Assembly: GCA_014874475.1 (NCBI GenBank)
Contig: JADBJJ010000029.1
Coordinates: forward strand, 87,005 to 151,004
Reading direction: 5' to 3'
Length of the DNA: 64,000 nt
Origin: Chloroflexota bacterium
GTDB lineage: Bacteria; Chloroflexota; Anaerolineae; B4-G1; DUEL01
This document shows, one piece after another, positions 1 through 9,873 of this stretch. The position numbers and the translations under genes are program-made. A model generated the notes under the pieces. That model did no database searches. It saw only the letters and a program-made list of their open reading frames with translations, and was not told the DNA's origin. Position 1 is the stretch's first letter, and each line of letters opens with the position of its first letter.

Positions 1-765
1 CCGCCTCTTCCCGGCAGTGGGCATCCGGTGGCACAAGGAGATCGGATCGTCTTCCGATACGAGCCCGGGGAATCCCTGGAGTTTGGCCTGACCCTCTATG
101 CCCGCGCCCTCCAACTTTTCCCCTACGTCGTCCTGGCGGTGAATGAGTTTGAGCGGGGCGGCCTGGGCCGCCGCACTCCCCAGGGAGACGGCTACTACCG
201 GCGGGGCACGCTGGTCATCCGGGAAATTCGGGCCGAGAATCCGCTCACCGGCGAATGCCAGCCCGTTCTCCGTTCCGGCGACCAGATGGTCCAGGTGCCA
301 GACGTTCCCATCACCCACGCCCAGATCGCCGCAGTGCCGGCGCCACCGCCCGGGGCCACGGTCATCCTCCACTTCCGCACGCCGGCCCGGCTCATTGAGA
401 AAGGGGCCCTGGTCAAGCCGCACCGGTTCGGTTTCCGGCCCTTCTTCCAGCGGCTGATGGAACGGCTGGAAGCGCTCAGCAGCCATTTCTCCGATACCCC
501 CCTGGTCTTTGAGGACCCCCAGGGGCTCATTGCGGCCGCCGAGCAGGTAGCGGTGGTGGAGAACCGACTGCGGTGGGAGGAGGTCTGGAGTTACTCCACC
601 CGCCGCCGGGGAGAAAGCCCTCTCTCGGGCCTGCTGGGCTCCGTCTCTCTGCGGGCCGGGGACTGGGCCCCTTTCTGGCTCTGGCTTCTCTGGGGCCAGT
701 TCATCCACGTGGGGAAGGACGCGGTGAAGGGGAATGGGGAGTATGCCGTGCAGACGGTGGAGTGA
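1..765 (+). CDS. cas6: Cas6 pre-crRNA endoribonuclease (5' end outside window)
   Basis: RAMP-fold endoribonuclease that would cut the repeat RNA transcribed from the array downstream. The frame is open to base 1, and the residues before the GTG at 28 (PPLPGSGHP) look like the normal Cas6 N-terminal region, so 28 is probably an internal codon and the gene starts upstream. The segment GESLEFGLTLYARALQL resembles the first RAMP repeat. The C-terminal glycine-rich block GQFIHVGKDAVKGNGEYAV is the hallmark of this Cas6 family. About 254 residues are visible. It is the first gene of cas6-cas1-cas2-cas4. No interference genes are visible; they would lie to the left. The catalytic residue cannot be assigned by eye. 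Confidence 0.85.
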   Translation, partial: PPLPGSGHPVAQGDRIVFRYEPGESLEFGLTLYARALQLFPYVVLAVNEFERGGLGRRTPQGDGYYRRGTLVIREIRAENPLTGECQPVLRSGDQMVQVPDVPITHAQIAAVPAPPPGATVILHFRTPARLIEKGALVKPHRFGFRPFFQRLMERLEALSSHFSDTPLVFEDPQGLIAAAEQVAVVENRLRWEEVWSYSTRRRGESPLSGLLGSVSLRAGDWAPFWLWLLWGQFIHVGKDAVKGNGEYAVQTVE

Positions 766-810
766 GGGATCAGAGAGAGGGTTATTGTCTTACGGACGGG
801 TATTTCCACT

Positions 811-1833
811 ATGCCTGTGATTCGCCATCTGGTTATTAGCGAATACGGCGCCTTTCTGGGCAAGCACAGTGGACGCCTGCGGGTCACCAAAGACGGCGAG
901 AAACTGGCCGAGGCGCCGCTCCTGCACCTGGAACAGGTGCTGGTGACCGGCGAAGGGGTCGCTCTTTCCGCCGATGCCGTCCGCGTCTGCTGCACCGCCG
1001 GCATCCCCATCTATTTTCTGGACCCCGCCGGTCGGCCCTACGCCGCCCTCTACTCTGCTGGCCTCACTGGCACCGTCCTTACCCGTCGGGAACAGTTGCT
1101 GGCCTACCGGGACCGGCGGGGCGTTGAACTGGCCGTCGCCTTCGCCCGGGGCAAAATCACCAATCAGGCCAACTTCCTGCGCTACGCGGCCAAATATCGG
1201 GAGGAGGCCGCCCCTGAAGTCGCCCGTCTCCTAAAACAGGAGGCGGAGCGGGTACAGGACGGCCTGGAGGAACTGCGCCACCTGAGGGGAGACACTGTGG
1301 AGGAGGTACGAGGGCAAATTCTCGCCATAGAGGGCCGGGCCGCTCAGCGGTACTGGGAGGCCTTGAAGGCCGTCATCCCCGAATCCTGTGGCTGGCCCGG
1401 GCGACGGACGCGCGGCGCCCAGGACTCCGTCAATGCCGCTCTCAACTACGGCTACGGCATCCTCTACGGCCAGGTGGAGCGGGCCCTGGTCCTGGCCGGC
1501 CTGGACCCCTACGGCGGTTTCATCCATGCCGACCGTCCCGGTAAGCCCAGCCTGGTCTTTGACCTGATTGAAGAATTCCGCACCGTGGTGGTGGACCGGA
1601 CGGTAGTCGGGATGGTGACGAAGGGAATGAAACTGGAGATGAAGGAGGGGCGATTGACGGAAGCGGATCGGCGGACGGTGGCGGAGAAAGTCCTGGAGCG
1701 ACTGGATGCGGCGGAGCGGTACGAGAAGAAGCGACAGCCGTTGCGGGTCATCCTGCAGAGCCAGGCCCGCCACATCGCCACCTTCGTCCGGGGCGACCGG
1801 GCCACCTACGAGCCCTTCATCGCCCGCTGGTGA
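811..1833 (+). CDS. cas1: CRISPR-associated endonuclease Cas1
   Basis: Integrase subunit of the Cas1-Cas2 spacer acquisition complex. 340 aa, typical length. The metal-binding residues are visible: E174 in LAIEGRAAQRYW, H239 in GGFIHADRPGKPS, and D251 with E254 in VFDLIEEFR. The N-terminal beta-sheet domain is followed by the helical catalytic domain, which also carries NAALNYGYGILYG. The gene starts 45 bp after cas6 and its end almost abuts the region leading to cas2, so cas6-cas1-cas2-cas4 probably form one transcript. The intact catalytic triad suggests the array can still acquire spacers. Confidence 0.96.
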   Translation: MPVIRHLVISEYGAFLGKHSGRLRVTKDGEKLAEAPLLHLEQVLVTGEGVALSADAVRVCCTAGIPIYFLDPAGRPYAALYSAGLTGTVLTRREQLLAYRDRRGVELAVAFARGKITNQANFLRYAAKYREEAAPEVARLLKQEAERVQDGLEELRHLRGDTVEEVRGQILAIEGRAAQRYWEALKAVIPESCGWPGRRTRGAQDSVNAALNYGYGILYGQVERALVLAGLDPYGGFIHADRPGKPSLVFDLIEEFRTVVVDRTVVGMVTKGMKLEMKEGRLTEADRRTVAEKVLERLDAAERYEKKRQPLRVILQSQARHIATFVRGDRATYEPFIARW

Positions 1834-1940
1834 GAGACTGTCTGAGTCCTAATGGAGAGAGCATCAATCCCTGCTGGGTCCCTGACCCTGTCCTTGTGCC
1901 CTGGGCATCCGTAGCGTCCTATCCCCTGGGGGTAGATGCA

Positions 1941-2222
1941 ATGCGCTGTCTGGTCGTGTACGACATTCCTGATGACCGGGTGCGGACCAAAGTGGCCGAC
2001 CACTGTCTGGATTATGGCCTGGATCGCATCCAGTACTCGGCGTTTCTGGGGGACCTCTCCCGGACCCATCAGGAGGAACTGATGCTGCGGGTAAAGCGGA
2101 CGCTGGGCAAGCGAGAGGGGAAGGTCCAGTTATTCGTCATCTGCGAAAAAGACTGGGGGCAGCGGCTGGAGGTGATCCGGGAGGGCAGTAGGGGCGACTC
2201 TGGCGATTGTCCTCAACGGTAG
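1941..2222 (+). CDS. cas2: CRISPR-associated Cas2
   Basis: Structural partner of Cas1 in spacer integration. 93 aa from the ATG at 1941, which directly begins MRCLVVYDIPDD, the conserved first beta strand with D8. The frame is open further upstream to near the end of cas1, but those residues do not look like Cas2, so the ATG is preferred. The ferredoxin-like fold ends in VQLFVICEKDW. The downstream cas4 start lies 80 bp later. A G-rich stretch about 8 bp before the ATG could serve as the ribosome site. Confidence 0.93.
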   Translation: MRCLVVYDIPDDRVRTKVADHCLDYGLDRIQYSAFLGDLSRTHQEELMLRVKRTLGKREGKVQLFVICEKDWGQRLEVIREGSRGDSGDCPQR

Positions 2223-2302
2223 GGGGAGGTCCTGGCTCGGGGCCCTTGGCGGGGGCCATCCAGCAGGTGGCGCCCATCGGATCGGCTGCAGAGGATTTGC
2301 CG

Positions 2303-2908
2303 ATGGAACGGGTCGTTTTCACCGTCACCGATCTGAAGCAGTACGCCTACTGCCCGCGCATCGTCTTCTACACCTACTGCCTGCCGCTGGTCCGGCCGAC
2401 GACGGGGAAAATGGAGGAGGGACGGCTGGCCCATGAGGAGGCGCGGGATCGGGAGCGGCGGCGGACCCTGCGCATCTACGGCCTGGAGGAGGCCCGGCGG
2501 CACTTTGACGTCCCGGTGGCCTCGGAGGAACTGGGGCTGAGCGGGCGGATAGACCTGGTGCTGGAGGTGGTGGCGGAGGGTAGGACATCGGGCGGGCGGG
2601 AGTGGATACCGGTGGACTACAAGCAGACGGGGCGGCGGGCGGGGCCGCACTGGCGGCGTCAACTGGCTGCCTATGGGATCATGCTGGAGGAGACGCTGGG
2701 CGGAGTGGTGCGGCGGGGGATCATTTACTCCCTGCTGAGCCGGCGGGTGGAGGAGATTCCGCTGACCCCCACCCTACGGCGGGAAGTGCGGGAGACGGTG
2801 GCGACGATGCGGGAAATAGTGGAACGGGAGCGGATGCCTGATCCGCCCACTTCCCGGAAACCCTGTGTCAACTGTGAGTTCCGGCGGTTCTGCAACGATG
2901 TAGTGTAG
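2303..2908 (+). CDS. cas4: CRISPR-associated Cas4 exonuclease (Fe-S, PD-(D/E)XK)
   Basis: RecB-like nuclease that trims prespacers and selects PAM-bearing ends before Cas1-Cas2 integration. 201 aa from the ATG at 2303, preceded by GAGG. The Fe-S cysteines are C17 (YAYCPR) and C188, C191, C197 (CVNCEFRRFC). The nuclease core shows H44, D84 (GRIDLVLE) and D105/K107 (VDYKQ). An in-frame ATG 96 bp upstream would overlap cas2 and adds a low-complexity tail, so it was not used. Cas4 next to Cas1 and Cas2 is typical of type I and some type III loci. Confidence 0.92.
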   Translation: MERVVFTVTDLKQYAYCPRIVFYTYCLPLVRPTTGKMEEGRLAHEEARDRERRRTLRIYGLEEARRHFDVPVASEELGLSGRIDLVLEVVAEGRTSGGREWIPVDYKQTGRRAGPHWRRQLAAYGIMLEETLGGVVRRGIIYSLLSRRVEEIPLTPTLRREVRETVATMREIVERERMPDPPTSRKPCVNCEFRRFCNDVV

Positions 2909-3126
2909 GGGGCGGGGGGATATGCGTGGGTTGCCTGACCGATTGGGGAGTTTAGTCGGCGATGTGGCGTACTGGTCGCAAATCGGCGGGGTTAGGATGC
3001 AGAAAACGATTTGCGAACGGCGATATTGGGAAGTGGATGGCCAGGGTGGAACAGATAGACCACACCAGGCCCGTTTGAGCCCGTGATACTGAATGTTGGT
3101 GGAGCACATTAACAATTTAGAGTCGG
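2909..3126 (+). promoter_or_regulatory. CRISPR leader
   Basis: 218 bp without a gene between cas4 and the first repeat. It is placed as the leader because the opposite array end carries the degenerate terminal repeat, so new spacers enter here and transcription runs left to right. It contains GATACTGAA at 3085-3093, identical to an internal segment of the repeat and about one spacer length before repeat 1. No consensus promoter was recognised. Confidence 0.7.
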
Positions 3127-6100
3127 GTTGCAGTGCCCACGATCCGACTGAGGATACTGAAAGTTGTTGTCACGTTGGTCGTACACGGAGAACCCCGCTG
3201 GCGAGTTGCAGTGCCCACGATCCGACTGAGGATACTGAAAGTTGACCTATCTCATCTGGACCCCGACAGCATTCAGTTGTTGCAGTGCCCACGATCCGAC
3301 TGAGGATACTGAAAGGCAGCGCGGGCCTGGAGTTTGCCGGACAGGTTTTGTTGTTGCAGTGCCCACGATCCGACTGAGGATACTGAAAGACAATATGGGC
3401 AGGCCCATACCTCCCGGGAGTCGTCGTTGCAGTGCCCACGATCCGACTGAGGATACTGAAAGAGCATCAAGAGGAGTCTCTAACATATTCCATAGAGGGT
3501 TGCAGTGCCCACGATCCGACTGAGGATACTGAAAGCAAGTCACCAATCAACGTGTCTCTTATGCGAATGATAGTTGCAGTGCCCACGATCCGACTGAGGA
3601 TACTGAAAGGAAGGTGTCGTGACCGGCGCTGATGTGGGCGTGACCAGTTGCAGTGCCCACGATCCGACTGAGGATACTGAAAGTCAATCGCCTCCGGGCC
3701 ATACTGTCGCGTCGCCGATGGTTGCAGTGCCCACGATCCGACTGAGGATACTGAAAGGCGGACCGCGCAGCTCAGGAGGGAACAGCGAAGACGTTGCAGT
3801 GCCCACGATCCGACTGAGGATACTGAAAGTCAAGGTCGGCCAGTGCTCGCCCGTGAACACCACTGGTTGCAGTGCCCACGATCCGACTGAGGATACTGAA
3901 AGGACTATACGAAGCTTTGCGGCAATGGCTGGGCGATAAGTTGCAGTGCCCACGATCCGACTGAGGATACTGAAAGACAATGCCGGCAGGTCGGCGGTGT
4001 TGAGCGATTCGGGTTGCAGTGCCCACGATCCGACTGAGGATACTGAAAGCGACAATCTGCGCCTTCAGTTCCTCGTTCATCGCAAGTTGCAGTGCCCACG
4101 ATCCGACTGAGGATACTGAAAGTTTATGACGGAAAAAGAGTCTACGATATCTGGAAAGGTTGCAGTGCCCACGATCCGACTGAGGATACTGAAAGGGGAA
4201 CTGCTCCGCCTGATACAGCCGCACGATGGGCGGTTGCAGTGCCCACGATCCGACTGAGGATACTGAAAGGCTGATGTGTGGTCAGCCATTGAACCGTATT
4301 GGCAAGGTTGCAGTGCCCACGATCCGACTGAGGATACTGAAAGGCAAAAACTTTTCTTTGGCCTGGCGGGTAGGGAAACGGTTGCAGTGCCCACGATCCG
4401 ACTGAGGATACTGAAAGGAAACGTCCGTCCACGTTGTGCCATTTACGGACGTTGTTGCAGTGCCCACGATCCGACTGAGGATACTGAAAGGGGCCACAGC
4501 GGGGGGATTGTCTGTCGTCCACGGCAGTTGCAGTGCCCACGATCCGACTGAGGATACTGAAAGATGACATCCCCAGTATCCAAAGACACAATCTCAAAGT
4601 TGCAGTGCCCACGATCCGACTGAGGATACTGAAAGAGCCACATCCTGCACGCGCTTCCCAAACGCAGCCATCGTTGCAGTGCCCACGATCCGACTGAGGA
4701 TACTGAAAGCTCATCGGGGTCCATTGCCAGCATTGAGGTGAACGAAGTTGCAGTGCCCACGATCCGACTGAGGATACTGAAAGGCGCGGCCAACGTTGCG
4801 ATTTATCTCTACGCCGATGGTTGCAGTGCCCACGATCCGACTGAGGATACTGAAAGCGACAGTGAGCAAATCCCTCGTGCCAAGCCTGCTTCGTTGCAGT
4901 GCCCACGATCCGACTGAGGATACTGAAAGAGGCCAGCGCCGCCGTATTCACTTGTACCACATCAAAGTTGCAGTGCCCACGATCCGACTGAGGATACTGA
5001 AAGGCGCCAATAAGCGAAGCTGTATCCAGCGTGACACAAAGTTGCAGTGCCCACGATCCGACTGAGGATACTGAAAGTTCAATTCTATGCACCCCAGGCG
5101 GGCCAATTTGTTCGTTGCAGTGCCCACGATCCGACTGAGGATACTGAAAGACTCCACATTGCGCGGGTCGCCCCCATCCAGCATCTGTTGCAGTGCCCAC
5201 GATCCGACTGAGGATACTGAAAGGTTGCAAAACAGATTTCCACTCGTTTCCCAATACTGAGTTGCAGTGCCCACGATCCGACTGAGGATACTGAAAGCTG
5301 AATATCGTTGTACGCAACGTCTGGTATGGCGGCAAGTTGCAGTGCCCACGATCCGACTGAGGATACTGAAAGGTTCAAGAAATTCAAGAAGAGGAGGAAG
5401 GAGAAGATGGTTGCAGTGCCCACGATCCGACTGAGGATACTGAAAGTTTAAATTTAATCATTTACACCTAAAGGAGGCAAAAGTTGCAGTGCCCACGATC
5501 CGACTGAGGATACTGAAAGACGTTATTCAGTTCGAAGAACAGCGCGTGATGGGAAGGTTGCAGTGCCCACGATCCGACTGAGGATACTGAAAGAGATTCC
5601 AACGCCACGAGCCAGCAACGTGAGAACGGTCACAAGGTTGCAGTGCCCACGATCCGACTGAGGATACTGAAAGAGCAACCGACCACAGTTCCCCTGGGCA
5701 CGCGGGCAAGTTGCAGTGCCCACGATCCGACTGAGGATACTGAAAGAATATGCCGACCTCATAGATTTCGGGGGCCGAAGAGGTTGCAGTGCCCACGATC
5801 CGACTGAGGATACTGAAAGATCCAGCATCGCAGACGCTTGGGCGACGGTGAGAGGTTGCAGTGCCCACGATCCGACTGAGGATACTGAAAGGCGGTGGTG
5901 TTCGCGGGCGAACGCTGGCCGACACTGAGTTGCAGTGCCCACGATCCGACTGAGGATACTGAAAGTGACGATAAGGGGCGGATAGCAGACCGTGACCTGG
6001 CGAGTTGCAGTGCCCACGATCCGACTGAGGATACTGAAAGCTCATCCGCCGCCATCCTGACCGTATCGTACAAAGTAAGTTGCAGTGCCCACGATCCGAC

Positions 6101-9100
6101 TGAGGATACTGAAAGAAGATGTGCGCAAGATGGCGGAAATCCTGAATACGATGTTGCAGTGCCCACGATCCGACTGAGGATACTGAAAGGACGGTTCGCC
6201 GGACTTGATAATTTGGGCATAGAGCCGTTGCAGTGCCCACGATCCGACTGAGGATACTGAAAGTTGAATTTGCACACCCTGGTTTCCAGCAGCCCGCGCC
6301 GAAGTTGCAGTGCCCACGATCCGACTGAGGATACTGAAAGTGAAAAAGGCCTTGGGACTTTTGGCCACCGACGAGGGTTGCAGTGCCCACGATCCGACTG
6401 AGGATACTGAAAGTGACTGGTCTTTTTACCAATGTGAGTGACGTTGCAGGTTGCAGTGCCCACGATCCGACTGAGGATACTGAAAGTCTCGGGATTGGGT
6501 GCCTCCAAAATCGCAGCCATCCAGTTGCAGTGCCCACGATCCGACTGAGGATACTGAAAGTTTGGTTGTCTGAACTGCAGGCGATGGGTATCCGATGTTG
6601 CAGTGCCCACGATCCGACTGAGGATACTGAAAGGTCTTCTATAGAGTATCTCTATGGGTGCGGTGGTACTGTTGCAGTGCCCACGATCCGACTGAGGATA
6701 CTGAAAGCGATTCCAACGCCACGAGCCAACAACGTGAGAACGGTGTTGCAGTGCCCACGATCCGACTGAGGATACTGAAAGGCAAACCTACCTGCATTTC
6801 AGTTACCGGACTATTATGTTGCAGTGCCCACGATCCGACTGAGGATACTGAAAGGTACATTGGAGGCAAGAGCGGCACGGGGCACGGCAAGTTGCAGTGC
6901 CCACGATCCGACTGAGGATACTGAAAGACGCTAGCCGTTGGGACAACGACCCCTTCCTGCTGGGTTGCAGTGCCCACGATCCGACTGAGGATACTGAAAG
7001 TTGGTAGGTACTGCAATAGATGAAGGAGGCAGCGATGTTGCAGTGCCCACGATCCGACTGAGGATACTGAAAGGCAATGAACTGATTCGGCGCGGGCTGC
7101 TGGAAACCAAGGTTGCAGTGCCCACGATCCGACTGAGGATACTGAAAGAACCGGGACGCGATAGATGCCGCACTCCTGTCAGGCGTTGCAGTGCCCACGA
7201 TCCGACTGAGGATACTGAAAGAGAGCGCTGTAACTCCTCAATGAGCGGCTCGCCGGCGGGTTGCAGTGCCCACGATCCGACTGAGGATACTGAAAGGGCA
7301 CCGCGTGCAATGACAAGTGTGCCGCCGGTTACGTTGCAGTGCCCACGATCCGACTGAGGATACTGAAAGCCTTCAGGCAAGAAGCGCAAGAGGGGCAAGA
7401 GGGGTAAGGTTGCAGTGCCCACGATCCGACTGAGGATACTGAAAGCCGCTGGTCATCGGTGCCGAAAGATGACCAGCCGCCGTTGCAGTGCCCACGATCC
7501 GACTGAGGATACTGAAAGCTGTAATGCCCAGCGTATCAATTTCAATTCCTCTCCGCGTTGCAGTGCCCACGATCCGACTGAGGATACTGAAAGTTCTGGA
7601 ACTGGGGAAACAGAACAACTTACTGCGAAAGTTGCAGTGCCCACGATCCGACTGAGGATACTGAAAGGTGATGGTTGCATTGGTCGCTGTCAGTGCCCCT
7701 GCTGCGTTGCAGTGCCCACGATCCGACTGAGGATACTGAAAGTGGGAGGCCTGGGGGCATTGGCCGGTGCCGCTCTCGGGTTGCAGTGCCCACGATCCGA
7801 CTGAGGATACTGAAAGTTGCCGCGGGGACAGATGTCATACTACACAGCCGCGGTTGCAGTGCCCACGATCCGACTGAGGATACTGAAAGGCTTGCGCTGG
7901 CATTCCGCAAGCCGGGCATAAACGAGTTGCAGTGCCCACGATCCGACTGAGGATACTGAAAGTTTCGGGAACTGAAGAACTGAAGAACCCGAAGAACTTT
8001 GTTGCAGTGCCCACGATCCGACTGAGGATACTGAAAGAGGTGGTGGAACTGGTGGACAAGGCGGGGCTTTCGTAGTTGCAGTGCCCACGATCCGACTGAG
8101 GATACTGAAAGGTGTAACCCTACCCACTTGCAACATTTGCGGGAAACAAGGTTGCAGTGCCCACGATCCGACTGAGGATACTGAAAGGTCAGCGGCTGAC
8201 ACCTGGGAATCGTGGTCATATAGCGTTGCAGTGCCCACGATCCGACTGAGGATACTGAAAGCTGAACCAACCGATTGAATCGGTCAGTGCTTAAATGATG
8301 TTGCAGTGCCCACGATCCGACTGAGGATACTGAAAGTGTACTGAAAAATGGTGGGGTGGCCCACCCAGCGGCGAGTTGCAGTGCCCACGATCCGACTGAG
8401 GATACTGAAAGAGCCTACATCCCGGCCAACAACAGGTCGCTCAATCTTGTTGCAGTGCCCACGATCCGACTGAGGATACTGAAAGTTGATGAGTGTGCGT
8501 TTATCAATGAGTCGGTTTGGTGTTGCAGTGCCCACGATCCGACTGAGGATACTGAAAGCTATTACGGGGACCATCACAGCCAATACGGGAACTAGTTGCA
8601 GTGCCCACGATCCGACTGAGGATACTGAAAGTGTGACGTGACACGTGTAACCCTACCCACTTGCAACATTGTTGCAGTGCCCACGATCCGACTGAGGATA
8701 CTGAAAGTCTTTTTGGCGACCGTCTGCGCTACGACCACACGCGGTTGCAGTGCCCACGATCCGACTGAGGATACTGAAAGGCATCAAGTCTCTTACCGGC
8801 AGCGATACCATCAGCGGTTGCAGTGCCCACGATCCGACTGAGGATACTGAAAGTTCTGCACAAGGGTGACTTGCTGATGTACAAGGAGCGAAGTTGCAGT
8901 GCCCACGATCCGACTGAGGATACTGAAAGTCCGTATCTTCACGGCAGTTTGATGACGAGACAACAAGTTGCAGTGCCCACGATCCGACTGAGGATACTGA
9001 AAGTCCAGCTTACTAGCAATTTCCGAAAGCTGGCGTGCAAGTTGCAGTGCCCACGATCCGACTGAGGATACTGAAAGAACCTCGCATTATCTCCGCGCCA

Positions 9101-9518
9101 ATCTGTTCAAAAACGTTGCAGTGCCCACGATCCGACTGAGGATACTGAAAGTCCAAAATCTGGGCTGCTGGATCTACTGAAACCATTGTTGCAGTGCCCA
9201 CGATCCGACTGAGGATACTGAAAGTCGGTTCAGGCACTTGCCACCTGGCCCTATCTGCCTGGTTGCAGTGCCCACGATCCGACTGAGGATACTGAAAGCT
9301 TCAGATGGCGAAAAATCTTGCTCGCCAAACATAGAGTTGCAGTGCCCACGATCCGACTGAGGATACTGAAAGTGTTTGATTGCAACTACTGGCGATTGCT
9401 TCCAGCGAATAGTTGCAGTGCCCACGATCCGACTGAGGATACTGAAAGACTGTTACCCCCTCCGCCTGGCCGGACGCAGTACCGGTTGCAGTGCCCACGA
9501 TCCGACTGAGGATACTGA
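3127..9518 (+). CRISPR. CRISPR array, 87 repeats of 37 bp and 86 spacers
   Basis: The repeat is 37 bp, starting GTTGCAGTGCCC and ending GGATACTGAAAG. I located 87 copies; the first 86 look identical. The last, at 9485, loses identity after GATACTGA, marking the leader-distal end. Spacers run about 35-43 bp, mostly 36-37. Inside the repeat, ATCC and GGAT can form a short stem, leaving ACTGAAAG as the predicted 8-nt crRNA 5' handle, close to handles of Cas6-processed type I/III repeats. This also supports the + orientation. Spacers read into coding sequence in both orientations. Related spacer pairs are listed under findings. All apparent ORFs inside the array are repeat artefacts. Confidence 0.99.
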
Positions 9519-9661
9519 GTAAAAGATGTAGCACCACCGCACTCCCCTCGACAAAGCCGGGAAATGCTCACTCATCATCCCTGCTTCCCGATAGGTCAGT
9601 TCGGCCAAAGGTGATGCTCCTCCTATCGTAGGTTTTCCTACGGCGCAAGCGCTGAAATCAC

Positions 9662-9689
9662 TTGACAAACCCGAGTTTTGCCGTATAAT
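9662..9689 (+). promoter_or_regulatory. Consensus sigma70-type promoter
   Basis: TTGACA at 9662-9667, a 16-bp spacer and TATAAT at 9684-9689, both hexamers perfect. Just upstream lies CGTAGG-TTTT-CCTACG, a possible operator or hairpin. Transcription would start near 9696 and run into the structured segment ending at the terminator at 9820-9873. Confidence 0.8.
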
Positions 9690-9695
9690 TATAAC

Positions 9696-9873
9696 GTCAG
9701 ACATCAACACCTGACGTATCCGACAACTCCACAATTCCGGTTCTCCGACCCACTGCGCTCCCCCTGGGACGAGTGGGCGATACGGTGTGGGGAGCAATCC
9801 CCACACCCGCCGTGGTTGCAAAGGAGACCTGCAAGGGCCGGGAATGCCCCGGCAGAAGGTCTCCTTTCGTTTT
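9696..9873 (+). ncRNA. Candidate structured small RNA, about 175-180 nt
   Basis: Between the consensus promoter and an intrinsic terminator I see no credible protein. Inverted repeats are dense: CGTCAG/CTGACG around 9695-9716, CCCACT/AGTGGG around 9750-9776, a perfect 10-bp stem GGTGTGGGGA/TCCCCACACC at 9784-9807 closed by a GCAA (GNRA) loop, and the terminator stem, which nests a GCCGGG/CCCGGC hairpin. The 5' and 3' ends do not pair with each other, unlike 6S RNA, and no SRP, tmRNA or RNase P core was recognised. The terminator stem buries an AAAGGAG sequence. Function unknown. It could be an sRNA or an RNA linked to the neighbouring CRISPR or integron. Confidence 0.6.
9820..9873 (+). terminator. 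Intrinsic terminator of the candidate small RNA
   Basis: Perfect 10-bp stem AAAGGAGACC/GGTCTCCTTT with an internal GC-rich hairpin in its loop, followed by CGTTTT. Transcripts from the 9662 promoter would stop here. Confidence 0.75.

Noticed and set aside
28..765. GTG at 28 as the true cas6 start
   Set aside because: The frame is open to base 1 and upstream residues fit the Cas6 N-terminus.
3170..9571. Many long open frames through the array (recurring RIVGTATF, SVGSWALQ, PTIRLRILK)
   Set aside because: They are the CRISPR repeat translated in different frames; the repeat has few stops and spacers vary.
9696..9873. 6S RNA or SRP RNA
   Set aside because: Ends do not pair into a long rod with a central bubble, and the SRP domain IV motif is absent.
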